A stretch of DNA of 64,000 bases from Spirosoma terrae (GTDB taxonomy: Bacteria; Bacteroidota; Bacteroidia; Cytophagales; Spirosomataceae), in assembly GCF_010435915.1 (NCBI RefSeq), contig NZ_JAAFZH010000004.1, positions 186,001 through 250,000 of the forward strand, read 5' to 3'. The notes under the pieces were generated by a model. It saw nothing but the letters and a program-made list of their open reading frames with translations, was not told where the DNA came from and searched no databases. Of the stretch, positions 52,383-61,729 are shown in pieces. The first letter of the stretch is position 1, and each line of letters opens with the position of its first letter. The position numbers were made by a program, and so were the translations under genes.

Positions 52383-53171
52383 ATGGAAAATCTACCCGCT
52401 CAGTCAGCAGAAAAAAGCCTTTTTGACCTCTCCGGCAAAGTTGCCATCATAACGGGGGCCAGTAAAGGCATCGGCGAAGACATTGCTCGATTGTATGCTC
52501 AATTCGGTGCGAACGTGGTTGTCAGTAGCCGTAAGCAAGACAGTCTGGATCTGCTAGCCAGCGATATCAAATCCAAAGGCGGAGAAGCCACTGGTATTGC
52601 TGCCCATGTCGGCGACGACAGCCAGCTTAGGCAATTGGTCGACAAAACGATTGCGATTTATGGTGGCATCGATATTCTGGTGAACAACGCAGCCTCTAAC
52701 CCGGTTTTTGGACCTTCGCTGGACTGTGATGGTCTGGCTTTTGATAAGATCATGCAGGCGAATGTGAAAGCTCCTTTCGAGTTAAGTAAATTATGCTATC
52801 CAAGCATGAAAGCTCGGGGTGGTGGCAGTGTAATTATGATGAGCAGCATTGCTGGACATACCCCTGATCCGGGGTTAGGTATTTACAGCGTCAGCAAAGC
52901 GTCTCTGAATATGTTGACAAAGGTTCTGGCCAAGGAATGGGGCCCCGATGGCATTCGGGTAAATGCGATCTGCCCCGGTCTGATCAAAACCAAATTCAGC
53001 CAGGCCTTATGGCAAAACGAGCAAATTCTGGACCATTTTACGAAACGTTTACCCATTGCCCGGATGGGAACTACGGACGAAATCAGTCCGATGGCTCTTT
53101 TTCTGGCCTCCAGTGCGTCGTCGTACTGTACCGGCAGTTTGTTTTACGCCGATGGCGGAACCGTAATCTAA
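52383..53171 (+). CDS. Short-chain dehydrogenase/reductase
   Basis: 262 aa, complete SDR. Cofactor motif AIITGASKGIGEDIARLYAQ, NNAAS (about 97-101), the catalytic Ser in MMSSIAGH and the YSVSK motif (YxxxK), then INAICPGLIKT-like NAICPGLIKTKFSQ and a C-terminal YCTGSLFYADGGTVI. The pattern is of the glucose 1-dehydrogenase/FabG type (NADP or NAD undecided). The reaction is reversible oxidation of an alcohol. A DinB-like protein gene follows after 32 nt. Confidence 0.9.
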   Translation: MENLPAQSAEKSLFDLSGKVAIITGASKGIGEDIARLYAQFGANVVVSSRKQDSLDLLASDIKSKGGEATGIAAHVGDDSQLRQLVDKTIAIYGGIDILVNNAASNPVFGPSLDCDGLAFDKIMQANVKAPFELSKLCYPSMKARGGGSVIMMSSIAGHTPDPGLGIYSVSKASLNMLTKVLAKEWGPDGIRVNAICPGLIKTKFSQALWQNEQILDHFTKRLPIARMGTTDEISPMALFLASSASSYCTGSLFYADGGTVI

Positions 53172-53203
53172 CCAGTCTAACTACTTCGATCAATACGTAT
53201 TCC

Positions 53204-53725
53204 ATGTCGACTCCAGTAGAATCAAGGGAAGTTTGGCTACGAGGCCCTTTACCCAATATCCCTCCTCTCCTTCAGGCTGTTGCGCACGCATTACTGCAAG
53301 CCCGAGAGGAAGTTCATAATCTGCTAGACGGTTTTCCGGATACGTTGCTTTGGGAACGTCCGGCTAACGTAGCGTCGGTGGGGTTCCATCTTCAGCATCT
53401 AACGGGCGTCCTCGACCGACTCTTTACGTATGCCCGTAACGAATCTCTTTCTTCCAGTCAACTGGACGCGTTGGATAGCGAAGGCAACCCCGCAAAATTT
53501 ACTACAAGCGTACAGGAGTTAATCAATACGTTTGATAGACAGGTCGATCAATCACTAGCCCAGTTAAGCGCAACGGATGAAACCACGCTCACAGAAGCCC
53601 GAGGAGTTGGCCGTGCGCAACTACCATCAACTGTTTTGGGTTTACTGGTCCACTCCGCTGAACACACGATGCGGCACGTTGGCCAATTATCGGTAACGGT
53701 ACGTATCATTAAGCAGTCTGTATAA
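53204..53725 (+). CDS. DinB superfamily protein
   Basis: 173 aa from ATG 53204 (the same frame is open far upstream through the dehydrogenase gene, but only by chance). Four-helix bundle with the His positions of DinB/YfiT metal sites: VGFHLQHLTGVLDRLFTYA (first His pair) and VHSAEHTMRHVGQLSVTVR near the C-terminus. Some members are bacillithiol transferases or maleylpyruvate isomerases; others lack known activity. The gene is likely co-transcribed with the dehydrogenase. A 22-bp palindromic terminator follows. Confidence 0.85.
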   Translation: MSTPVESREVWLRGPLPNIPPLLQAVAHALLQAREEVHNLLDGFPDTLLWERPANVASVGFHLQHLTGVLDRLFTYARNESLSSSQLDALDSEGNPAKFTTSVQELINTFDRQVDQSLAQLSATDETTLTEARGVGRAQLPSTVLGLLVHSAEHTMRHVGQLSVTVRIIKQSV

Positions 53726-53766
53726 ACTAAAAGCGCCGGTTTGAAAACCGGCGCTTTTAGTTTATA
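53721..53766. terminator. Long bidirectional terminator
   Basis: Perfect 22-bp arms (53721-53742 and 53745-53766) with a 2-nt loop. The left arm contains the last bases of the DinB-like gene. It separates that gene from the convergent OmpA-family gene (stop 53781) and, because of A/T flanks, works in both directions. Confidence 0.85.
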
Positions 53767-53780
53767 CAATGTACTCTGGC

Positions 53781-56066
53781 TTATTGAACCGCCAGAATTT
53801 TAAATTCCGTTCGCCGGTTGGCCTGGTGCTCTTCTTCAGTACAATTCACCCCATCGACACAACCATTTACAATTTCGCTTTCGCCGTAGCCACGGGCCAC
53901 AAGCCGTTTTGCGCTAATCCCACGCGACACCAGATAGTCCAGAGCCGCCCGAGCCCGGTTTTCCGACAGGCGAATATTGTAGCTGTCCGTTGCCCGCGAA
54001 TCGGTGTGTGACCGTAACTCAATCTGCATCTCCGGATATTCTTTTAAGATAGCCAGTACGTGATCGAGTTCCTTGGCCGCATCGGCCCGAATAAAGAACT
54101 TGTTTAGGTCGTAATAAATATTTTTCAGCTGGAAAACATCACCTACACCATAAAGACCCAATGAATCGGTAACCACCTTTTCTTTCTTCTTGGTCTTATT
54201 CATTGGCGTCTTCTTGGTCGCATAACGATCTTTCTGAGCCGTTAACGTATAGGGTGCACCAGGTTTCATGTTAAACTCATAGCCACCGTCCGGACCCGTT
54301 GTTACCGTTTGTTCTGATTTATCCTTTTCATTACGTAGCGTCACTTTTACACCGGAAGCAGGTTGCTGATTGACTTCTGTTTTAACAACGCCACGCACGA
54401 GTGTATTTTCGGTACGTTCGAGATAAATCGAAACGCTCATCACGGGTTTCGGCGATTGGGTCAGTGTTGAAAAACGTACGCTATTCAATGCAAACCCTTC
54501 TTTAACAGCGCGGAACTCGTACTCTGTATTGGCATCTAAACACAGTTCTGCGCGACCTTCTACATTCGTGATCCGAAGATCCTGGTTTACGCCGTTACGC
54601 AGAATGCGAACATCGGCGCTTTCAATCGGCGTACCCGTTTTCGCGTCATATACGAAAATATTGAGCTGTTTGCAGGTTCGGCGGAACGAATAAATATCAT
54701 CATCGCTGATACCTTTCTTCCGGTTACTGCTGAAATAACCACTCGTCCGGTACTTATCCGTAATAAACCCAAAATCGTCTTTCTCAGAATTAACCGGTGC
54801 TCCTACGTTCTGAACGCCTTTATAAGCCACGCCATCTTTTAGCTCGGCATAGAAAACATCTAACCCGCCTAACCCTTCGTGTCCATCCGATGAGAAATAT
54901 ATATTTCCATTGGCGTCAGCGTACGGAAACATTTCGTTACCCTCCGTATTAATCTCTTTACCCAGATTGACCGGCGTACCCCACTGGCCGTTGTTATACT
55001 CTACTACGTATAAGTCAGTGCCTCCATACCCACCCGGCATATCCGACGCGAAATACATTTTGGAATCGTCTGGCGCAAATGCCGGATGCCCTACCGAGTA
55101 TTCACTGCTATTGAAAGGTACTTCCTTAATATCGACCCACTTTCCGCCTTTATTCACGGAAGAGTACAATTTCAGCTTTTTGATGCCGTCGGAGCTTTTA
55201 CCCGCTTTACCTTTACTGGTGTTGTTACGTGTAAAAACAATTGTGTTCTGATCGCGGGTGAAGGTCATTGGCCCTTCGTGGTATTTTGTATTCAGCGTCC
55301 GGCTAAAAATTTCCGCCTTGGTTAAGGGTTGCGTTGGTTCCGTTGCATCTTCGGCGGCAACCGGTTTAGCATCTGTTCCTCCACCAACAACAGCCGCATT
55401 TGGGCTACGTCTTGTTTCTATAATTGGAACGCCAAGTTGGTTTGTGTCCGGGTGGAAATACATATCCAGAAATGGAGTCTGGTTCCAACTGAATACCCGC
55501 TTCACAACACCCGACTCGTCGCGGGCGGATACGAACACAATACCACCTTTGTAATACATCGGACTAAAATCAGCCTGACGGGAATTGATAGGCAGGCTAC
55601 TCAAGCGATAAGAAGACGAATCCTGGTAGAATCGGCTCAGATCCATGTAAGAAACCGTAAAACGTCGGCCGCGAAGGTCCTGCCCTTGTTTTTCACCGTA
55701 CTGGCTATACATTTTCTGCGACTCGCGGTATTTCCCGTTAGCCGCTAACGACTGCGCGTAATACAGATAGATTTCACTGTCGAGATCAGTATACTCTTTC
55801 ACTAGTTCAGAATAGACCCGTTCGGCATTACGGGTGTCCTGTAACTTTCGATAGCTATAGCCGAGTTTAGTTAAAGCCTCCCGGGTTTCGGCGGGGTCTT
55901 TCTTTTTGTCGGCCCGCAAAAACTCTTCATACGCCCGCACCGCGCTGACGTAGCTAAGGTTATCAAACTGTTTGTTGGCTGCTCGCAATCGCGCGCTTTG
56001 CGCCTGGACGGTGAGGCTTCCGAAAACCATTCCAGCAATGAGCAAAACCCGTAAAATCCGGTCCAT
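53781..56066 (-). CDS. OmpA-family protein with TPR, PD40 propeller and CarboxypepD_reg-like domains (PorE-like)
   Basis: 761 aa. Signal peptide MDRILRVLLIAGMVFGSLTV, cleavage after QAQ. TPR-like helices about 30-150 (AETREALTKLGYSYRKLQDT), WD40-like PD40 repeats about 165-460 (AFAPDDSKMYFASDMPGGYG, YFSSDGHEGLGGLDVFYAEL), two small beta domains (IESADVRILRNG and VRGVVKTEVNQQPASGVK), and an OmpA C-terminal peptidoglycan-binding domain (ELRSHTDSRATDSYNIRLSE, NRRTEFKILA). This order is that of PorE of the type IX secretion system, which anchors the machine to peptidoglycan. Other envelope proteins share it, so the assignment is probable, not certain. Confidence 0.85.
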   Translation of the reverse strand: MDRILRVLLIAGMVFGSLTVQAQSARLRAANKQFDNLSYVSAVRAYEEFLRADKKKDPAETREALTKLGYSYRKLQDTRNAERVYSELVKEYTDLDSEIYLYYAQSLAANGKYRESQKMYSQYGEKQGQDLRGRRFTVSYMDLSRFYQDSSSYRLSSLPINSRQADFSPMYYKGGIVFVSARDESGVVKRVFSWNQTPFLDMYFHPDTNQLGVPIIETRRSPNAAVVGGGTDAKPVAAEDATEPTQPLTKAEIFSRTLNTKYHEGPMTFTRDQNTIVFTRNNTSKGKAGKSSDGIKKLKLYSSVNKGGKWVDIKEVPFNSSEYSVGHPAFAPDDSKMYFASDMPGGYGGTDLYVVEYNNGQWGTPVNLGKEINTEGNEMFPYADANGNIYFSSDGHEGLGGLDVFYAELKDGVAYKGVQNVGAPVNSEKDDFGFITDKYRTSGYFSSNRKKGISDDDIYSFRRTCKQLNIFVYDAKTGTPIESADVRILRNGVNQDLRITNVEGRAELCLDANTEYEFRAVKEGFALNSVRFSTLTQSPKPVMSVSIYLERTENTLVRGVVKTEVNQQPASGVKVTLRNEKDKSEQTVTTGPDGGYEFNMKPGAPYTLTAQKDRYATKKTPMNKTKKKEKVVTDSLGLYGVGDVFQLKNIYYDLNKFFIRADAAKELDHVLAILKEYPEMQIELRSHTDSRATDSYNIRLSENRARAALDYLVSRGISAKRLVARGYGESEIVNGCVDGVNCTEEEHQANRRTEFKILAVQ

Positions 56067-56221
56067 GTGAATCTATAAGTTAAAATACTATGGGCTTACT
56101 GCAATCGCATCAAATAGGGTGCCAGATTTTCAACATGTATAAATTTAGCATCTATTCTAGCGCATTAAACCACTATCCGACCTTAAAAGTACAATTTTCA
56201 CACTAGCCGGGTATCAATAAG

Positions 56222-57592
56222 TCACTTGCTTGAGCAAATGATTTGCGCTATTCGGGTGGTTCTTTCGGTGACTCGAAACAGATGTCCAATCCGGTGACCT
56301 ATTACCCAGGCAATAGCACCATCAGCTACCAGCACGGCCACCTTCTCCCGATCAGTCCGACTCACTTTCTGATCATTCAGCAAATCACTGACCAATTTTT
56401 GTCCTGATAAGCCAAGTGGCCTAAATCGATCTCCCTGCTGCCAGGGTCGAATCAGTACAGGGAAGCACAATTGGTCGGCATCCAGACACGCTACGTTCGG
56501 ATCTGTAGGGAAACTGAAATCAGCCGGTTTAGTGAATAGCGAAAAAGCCAAGTTAACATCACCGGGTAACGATAGGTCGGTGGGCGGCCAATCCGTCAGG
56601 ACCGTTTCGTACGAGTGATGGAGAGGAACAGGCTCTAAAAGCAGCCCGACTTGCCTGTCGGGCAAGCGATCGTGCGTAATTCGATACGTAGCAGACTCAA
56701 ATACTTGCCCAACTTCAGCCGAAAGAGACGTAATAACCTGCCCTACCTGATCGTACGTAAAGCCAAACGGTTTTAGCCACTCACTGAGCCGGAAAAATAA
56801 TTCACGCTGTTCAAGTAGTTTTAGTGTCGGCAGAAACCACTTGTCTTTTTTTTGTTCAGCCACCTCGTTCCAGGATCGTTCCAGCTCGGCTTCAACAAGT
56901 ACTTCAGCCGCCCGAAATCGCTCAACAGAACGAGGCAACGTTTGCCATAGGCCCGGATTCAAGTCAGCTAATACGGGAACAACATGGTGTCTGATCCGAT
57001 TTCGCGCGTATTTATCATCCGCGTTGGACCGATCTTCCCGGTACAACACAGTACGTTCCCGCACATAGTCAACAATGTCGTCACGCGTTGCAAACAGCAG
57101 TGGCCTTACGAGCACATACGATGAGGTACGCTCTTGGCGAGCTGCAATGCCATGCAGTCCGGCAAGTCCCGTGCCCCGTGTTACGTTCAGTAACAAGGTT
57201 TCCAGTACGTCGTTTTTATGATGGGCTGTTGCTACGCAACAATACGTATGTTCTTCGAGCAGTTTGGCAAACCACTCATAGCGCAAATCGCGCGCGGCCA
57301 TTTGGATCGATATTCCCCGTTCTGCCGCAATTCGTGCCGTATCGAAATGGATTAGATGAAACGGAACCTCATACTCATCAGCCTTGTTTTTCACAAAATC
57401 AGCATCGGCATCCGATTCCTTACCGCGTAAGTTGAAATTAACATGAGCCATAGCAAACGGTTGTTTTGTTCGAAAAAACAACTCAGCCATCGCCATTGAA
57501 TCGATTCCACCACTTACAGCCAGCAGAACCTGATCGGTTGGACCGAATAATTGATTATCGTTAATATATCCTAAAAATCCCTGCTCCAACAT
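56222..57592 (-). CDS. tilS: tRNA(Ile)-lysidine synthase
   Basis: 456 aa. PP-loop motif VLLAVSGGIDSMAMAELFF at 23-40 (SGGIDS) binds ATP. AHHKNDVLETLLLNVTRGTG and ARNRIRHHVVPVLADLNPGL are the downstream signature motifs, and a C-terminal region QGDRFRPLGLSGQKLVSDLL is the tRNA-binding end. It modifies the wobble cytidine of tRNA(Ile) (CAU) to lysidine, which is essential for AUA reading. ATG at 57592 fits the family. It is divergent with the OstA-like gene, only 33 nt between the two starts. Confidence 0.95.
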   Translation of the reverse strand: MLEQGFLGYINDNQLFGPTDQVLLAVSGGIDSMAMAELFFRTKQPFAMAHVNFNLRGKESDADADFVKNKADEYEVPFHLIHFDTARIAAERGISIQMAARDLRYEWFAKLLEEHTYCCVATAHHKNDVLETLLLNVTRGTGLAGLHGIAARQERTSSYVLVRPLLFATRDDIVDYVRERTVLYREDRSNADDKYARNRIRHHVVPVLADLNPGLWQTLPRSVERFRAAEVLVEAELERSWNEVAEQKKDKWFLPTLKLLEQRELFFRLSEWLKPFGFTYDQVGQVITSLSAEVGQVFESATYRITHDRLPDRQVGLLLEPVPLHHSYETVLTDWPPTDLSLPGDVNLAFSLFTKPADFSFPTDPNVACLDADQLCFPVLIRPWQQGDRFRPLGLSGQKLVSDLLNDQKVSRTDREKVAVLVADGAIAWVIGHRIGHLFRVTERTTRIAQIICSSK

Positions 57593-57612
57593 ACGGTTCC
57601 GGCCCTATGCCG

Positions 57613-57620
57613 TAGTTTTG
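57613..57620 (+). promoter_or_regulatory. -7 element almost at the OstA-like start codon
   Basis: TAGTTTTG matches TAnnTTTG and is 5 nt upstream of the ATG at 57626, so the transcript should start at or near the start codon. The gap between tilS and this gene is only 33 nt, leaving no room for other signals. Confidence 0.4.
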
Positions 57621-57625
57621 TGATT

Positions 57626-59410
57626 ATGTTTCAACTGCGTACCTGCTTTTTTACCTGCTTACTTGTTTTCGGCTCGCTGCTTTTTTCGTCTGATGCACTG
57701 GCTCAGATTGGTGGCGCTCCCGTGGCCGACAAAGTTGAATTACTTCACGCCGACAGCTTAGTGGGTGTCAATCAGCCGGGGCAGATGATCCGCAAGATTT
57801 ACAATAATGTTCGCTTCCGGCAAAAAGGCGTACTGATGTATTGTAATCTGGCCGTACAGAACGTAACGACGAACGTCATTGAAGCGTATGGCGATGTTCG
57901 TTTGATTCAGGGCGATACAATCAGTGTTCGTGGCGATACCATGTTTTATTACGGGAACACCCGGCAGGCGAATGTGCGCGGACGAGTTATCATGCGTGAT
58001 CGCAAAATGACGCTCACCACCAAACAGCTTGAGTACGACATGGTAACGGGCATGGCACATTACCCTACTCCCGGACGTATTGTCGACAAAGAAAATGTAC
58101 TGACCAGCCGGGAAGGTTATTATGACACTCGCTCCAAATTATTCACCTTTAGCCAGAACGTACGGCTTGTTAACCCCAAAGGTACGCTGACGGGCGATTC
58201 GCTGCTGTATAATTCCTTAACCCGCATTGCTACGTTTCAGGGACCGACCCGAATTACGAATAAAGATGGGGTTTTAAACGCCGTCGCGGGCAATTATAAT
58301 ACGACAACGGGTATTTCAAATTTTCAACGTAGGGCCACTGTCGAAACACCAAAATATCGGTTAACCGGCGATTCGCTGTATTATGACAACATTACCAAAC
58401 TCGGCATCGCCAAAGGGAACGTTATTATGGTAGCCAAAGATCGCAAAGCCGTCATTCTGGGCGATTATGTACGCTATAACGGGAAAGCGGGCATTTCACG
58501 GGTAACAGGCCATCCGGTGGCTAAAAGTCTGGCTAACGAAACGACGAAAGACACTCTTTTTTTACGAGCCGATACGCTCTTTTCTTTTGATGATACCTTA
58601 AAAAATACCCGGCGTTTTCTGGCCCATAAAAATGTATTCGTTTTTAAATCGGACCTTCAGAGTAAATGTGATTCGCTGATTTATAATACGGCCGATTCAA
58701 CGATTTATTTTTATAAAAAACCAATTGTCTGGAGCCAGAACAAATACCAGATGGAAGCCGACTCGATGCGTGCTTTATTGAAAAATAACGTAATCAATAC
58801 GATGTTTCTTCGTAGCAAATCGTTCGTAATTTCACTCGATACACTCAAGAATTTCAACCAGGTAAAAGGAAGGATAATAACGGCTCATTTTGTCACCAAA
58901 ATTACCAGTGATACGTTGGGTAAAAAAGTAGCTTCCCCTACTATAAATAAATCCGTCTCTGCAACGAATACCGGTCAAAAAAGCGTACAGTCAACAACAA
59001 CGGCTGTAGCCTCAACTACGGTTACCCAACAGGAACAAACTGTTCTTGACCGAGTCATTGTTGAAGGGAACGGACAAAGTATTTATTACGCTGTTGATGA
59101 TCAGAATAAAATGATTGGGTTAAATCACGTTGAGTGTAGCCGGATGAATATCGAATTTATCGATAGCAAGGTTGGACGGATTCGTTTTTACGGTCGACCA
59201 GATGCTCAGTTGATACCGCCCAAAGAAATTACGGGTGACGATAAAGAGCTGGATGGATTTAGTTGGCGGGAGGCTGAGAAACCAACCAAAGGTCAGGTAC
59301 TATGGCTGGAAACACCTCCGGTTGCGAAGCCCGGAAGTAAAAAACCGCTAAAAATCAGGAGTTCAACTAAACCTTTGGCTAAAAAACTCGTTCCAAAAGG
59401 TATAAAATAA
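57626..59410 (+). CDS. OstA-like LPS transport protein
   Basis: About 594 aa from ATG 57626 (MFQLRTCFFTCLLVFGSLLF, signal peptide ending ALAQIGG). The periplasmic part is built of beta repeats of the LptA/OstA jellyroll type: VRLIQGDTISVRGDTMFYYG, DNITKLGIAKGNVIMVAKDR, YDTRSKLFTFSQNVRLVNPK, with the C-terminal tail Lys-rich (PLAKKLVPKGIK). It is probably part of the LPS export route. The family in Bacteroidota is larger than the Proteobacterial LptA. It is the first gene of a plus-strand envelope block. Confidence 0.8.
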   Translation: MFQLRTCFFTCLLVFGSLLFSSDALAQIGGAPVADKVELLHADSLVGVNQPGQMIRKIYNNVRFRQKGVLMYCNLAVQNVTTNVIEAYGDVRLIQGDTISVRGDTMFYYGNTRQANVRGRVIMRDRKMTLTTKQLEYDMVTGMAHYPTPGRIVDKENVLTSREGYYDTRSKLFTFSQNVRLVNPKGTLTGDSLLYNSLTRIATFQGPTRITNKDGVLNAVAGNYNTTTGISNFQRRATVETPKYRLTGDSLYYDNITKLGIAKGNVIMVAKDRKAVILGDYVRYNGKAGISRVTGHPVAKSLANETTKDTLFLRADTLFSFDDTLKNTRRFLAHKNVFVFKSDLQSKCDSLIYNTADSTIYFYKKPIVWSQNKYQMEADSMRALLKNNVINTMFLRSKSFVISLDTLKNFNQVKGRIITAHFVTKITSDTLGKKVASPTINKSVSATNTGQKSVQSTTTAVASTTVTQQEQTVLDRVIVEGNGQSIYYAVDDQNKMIGLNHVECSRMNIEFIDSKVGRIRFYGRPDAQLIPPKEITGDDKELDGFSWREAEKPTKGQVLWLETPPVAKPGSKKPLKIRSSTKPLAKKLVPKGIK

Positions 59411-59505
59411 CTCTTTTAACAATTTTTTAGACATTGCCCCGTTGACTTTGTCTTTTTCGATGAATAGGTTTGCGGTGAGTACATGTGTACGTGAAACAGG
59501 ACTAT

Positions 59506-60159
59506 ATGAAGCAATTTATACTTATTGGTTTTCTGACCGCCATTCTGACGGCCACCACTCCGCTACGGGCGCAAATCGCCCCGCGCGATACCGACCCCCG
59601 CAAGGGAAGTCGGCTGGAGTTGGGCAGGTCTGCCGGAAGTCGGAAGGCAACCACCCCTAGTCTACCATCCAAGCGGTTTTCACTAGCACCGTCAACCACG
59701 GCCGTGAATCTGGATCGGGCGGCTACGATTCGCAAGAACGCTCCCATTAACGAATACTATCGCTCGCTGCTGGTAGCACGCCCAACGGGTAAAAATCCTG
59801 CCCGCACCAATTCGACAGATAATACGCCGACTGTAGCTGAAGCCCGTAGCGGTGTTGAGCAGGAAATACGTCTCGATGATCGAATGTACAGTAACGAACG
59901 GATCACGGTTTCGAACGTCTATCCTAATCCCGCCAGTGAATACGCACAGGTAGATTATCAGATTACGGGTTCTGTGGGAGAAGCCAAAATGATTCTGTTG
60001 AACGTATTAGGATCGCCAATAGCCGAATACGAAATGTCGCCTAATGATCATAAAATTCATTTATCGACACGTGAACTGGCCAGTGGTTATTACTTTTATC
60101 AATTGTCTTTAGAAGGCAAAAAGGTAGCTACCAAGAAATTATTAGTACGTCATCAGTAA
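59506..60159 (+). CDS. Secreted protein with T9SS sorting domain
   Basis: 217 aa from ATG 59506 (MKQFILIGFLTAILTATTPL, cleavage after RAQ). Residues about 25-135 are low-complexity with many Ser, Thr, Pro and Arg. From about 145 there is a type A sorting domain: VSNVYPNPASEYAQVDYQIT, LNVLGSPIAEYEMSPND and ASGYYFYQLSLEGKKVATKK. The sorting domain predicts export by the type IX system. There is no enzymatic domain, so it may be a surface or matrix protein. Its terminator overlaps the bamD promoter. Confidence 0.8.
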   Translation: MKQFILIGFLTAILTATTPLRAQIAPRDTDPRKGSRLELGRSAGSRKATTPSLPSKRFSLAPSTTAVNLDRAATIRKNAPINEYYRSLLVARPTGKNPARTNSTDNTPTVAEARSGVEQEIRLDDRMYSNERITVSNVYPNPASEYAQVDYQITGSVGEAKMILLNVLGSPIAEYEMSPNDHKIHLSTRELASGYYFYQLSLEGKKVATKKLLVRHQ

Positions 60160-60221
60160 TCGGTTACATGTTTGTTAAAATTTCCTAAACAGGCGTCAAA
60201 TTCCGATTTATTCATCGCACT

Positions 60222-60267
60222 ATACGGGTCATGCTGTCGTTAAAGCGGTATAGCCCGTATTTTTTTT
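60222..60267 (+). terminator. Terminator between the T9SS cargo gene and bamD
   Basis: atacggg (60222-60228) pairs with cccgtat (60254-60260) across a 25-nt loop, followed by seven T (60261-60267). The T-run is immediately before the -7 element of bamD. Confidence 0.6.
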
Positions 60268-60269
60268 AG

Positions 60270-60277
60270 TATATTTG
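60270..60277 (+). promoter_or_regulatory. -7 element of bamD
   Basis: TATATTTG at 60270-60277 is 7 nt before the ATG at 60285. Transcription would start next to or in the start codon, giving a leaderless message. No convincing TTG -33 element at 19-20 nt is seen. Confidence 0.45.
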
Positions 60278-60284
60278 CATTCTT

Positions 60285-61175
60285 ATGCAACAACGTCATA
60301 TCAGTAAAGGTCTGCTGGGTGTTTTGGTCGTGTTTTTTCTCGGGTCATGCAGTCCGTTTTCAAAGCTACAAAAGAGCGGTACAGACGACGAGAAGTATAA
60401 AGCAGCCGTTCAATATTATAAAAAGGAAGACTGGTATCGCGCTGGTCTCTTGTTCGAGGAATTGATTCCGGTATTGAAAGGTAGTACGGAATCTGAACTG
60501 GCTCATTTTTACCACGCCTATACTCAGTTTCATCAGCAACAGTATTTGCTCAGTGCAACGCTCTTCAAGAAATTTTATGAGACATTTGCCCGGAGTGAGT
60601 ATGCACAGGAAGCTATGTATATGTATGCCTACTCGTTGTATAAAGACACGCCACAATTCAATCTCGATCAGTCGAATACATTAACAGCAGCGTCGGCTCT
60701 GCAGGATTTCATCAATACGTATCCCGACAGTAAATACCGCGATGAATGTACTAAAATCATCCTGGAGCTTCGGGGAAAACTGGAACGTAAAGCGTACGAA
60801 AAAGCTAAGCTGTATTATAAAACCAGTGGCTTTAACATTGCTTCCTACAAGTCGTCAGTAATTTCGATCAACAATTTTCAGCGCGACTTCCCAGATTCTG
60901 AATACAACGAAGAACTGGCTTTCATGAAGGTTGATGCCGAATATAGCTTGGCGAATAATAGCCTGGAAACAAAGCAAAAAGAACGATATCAGGAAGCCAT
61001 CAATTATTATCAGACTTTTATCGACAAATACCCAAACAGCAAGTATCTGAAACAGGCCGAACGGATGTATGAATCCAGCCAGAAAGAAATTGAACGTTTG
61101 GACAAACTGGAACAGGAGCGCGAAAAGCTTAAGAATCCAGCCAATAAACCGGCAAAAGTAACCGCAGCAAATTAA
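60285..61175 (+). CDS. bamD: Outer-membrane assembly lipoprotein BamD
   Basis: 296 aa. Signal and lipobox LGVLVVFFLGSCSPFSKLQK with Cys22. The mature protein has about five TPR-like repeats: KYKAAVQYYKKEDWYRAGLL, HAYTQFHQQQYLLSATLFKK, ALQDFINTYPDSKYRDECTK, INNFQRDFPDSEYNEELAFM, AINYYQTFIDKYPNSKYLKQ. It works with BamA in outer-membrane protein assembly. It is followed by rpoZ, coaBC and porD, a gene order conserved in this phylum. Confidence 0.94.
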   Translation: MQQRHISKGLLGVLVVFFLGSCSPFSKLQKSGTDDEKYKAAVQYYKKEDWYRAGLLFEELIPVLKGSTESELAHFYHAYTQFHQQQYLLSATLFKKFYETFARSEYAQEAMYMYAYSLYKDTPQFNLDQSNTLTAASALQDFINTYPDSKYRDECTKIILELRGKLERKAYEKAKLYYKTSGFNIASYKSSVISINNFQRDFPDSEYNEELAFMKVDAEYSLANNSLETKQKERYQEAINYYQTFIDKYPNSKYLKQAERMYESSQKEIERLDKLEQEREKLKNPANKPAKVTAAN

Positions 61176-61271
61176 TTCCGTTAATTGTCAGCCACTTAGC
61201 CATTACCGGGAATTTTCTTCCCAATAGTACGTGTTAAAACTGACTGTTAGCTATTATGTGTTAACTGAACT

Positions 61272-61586
61272 ATGGCAACGAATCAATCACTCATTACTCG
61301 CGATAACGACAAAATTGCGATTCCTACTGGAAACCTGTACGAATCCGTATCGATCATCTCTAAACGGGCTCGTCAGATAGCATCAAAAAACAAAGAAGAG
61401 CTTAGCAATAAGCTGTCAGAATTTGTATCAGCAGTTGATAATCTAGAAGAAGTTTTTGAAAACCGCGAACAGATCGAAATTTCGAAATTCTACGAGCGGA
61501 TGCCAAAACCAACCTCGATTGCTACGGATGAGTTCTTAGAAAGTAAGGTATACTGGCGTTATAACGACGAAGAGGCTCAGCAATAA
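61272..61586 (+). CDS. rpoZ: RNA polymerase omega subunit (Bacteroidota type)
   Basis: 104 aa. The Bacteroidota omega subunit pattern is seen: GNLYESVSIISKRARQIASK near residues 21-40 corresponds to the conserved region that contacts beta-prime, followed by KEELSNKLSEFVSAVDNLEE and a family-specific tail FYERMPKPTSIATDEFLESK. It stabilises the RNA polymerase core. ATG at 61272. It lies between bamD and coaBC with a terminator after it. Confidence 0.92.
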   Translation: MATNQSLITRDNDKIAIPTGNLYESVSIISKRARQIASKNKEELSNKLSEFVSAVDNLEEVFENREQIEISKFYERMPKPTSIATDEFLESKVYWRYNDEEAQQ

Positions 61587-61609
61587 CGCTATTGCTTACT
61601 GCTTTTTTC

Positions 61610-61643
61610 AAAACCGCACGGTATGTTTGCCGTGCGGTTTTTT
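61610..61643 (+). terminator. Intrinsic terminator of rpoZ
   Basis: aaaaccgcacgg (61610-61621) pairs with ccgtgcggtttt (61630-61641), loop 8 nt, then T-run. It ends 24 nt after the rpoZ stop. Confidence 0.85.
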
Positions 61644-61729
61644 GGTTTCCGGTGATAGCTGCGAATTAACCATTCAGGGCTAGAGTTATAACCAATAACC
61701 TTAATTTTATAACAAGATAATCAAGTACG

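Noticed and set aside
52937-53203. A frame of the DinB-like gene extends back into the dehydrogenase gene
   Set aside because: The upstream part is an out-of-frame reading of a clear SDR. The ATG at 53204 fits the DinB family start.
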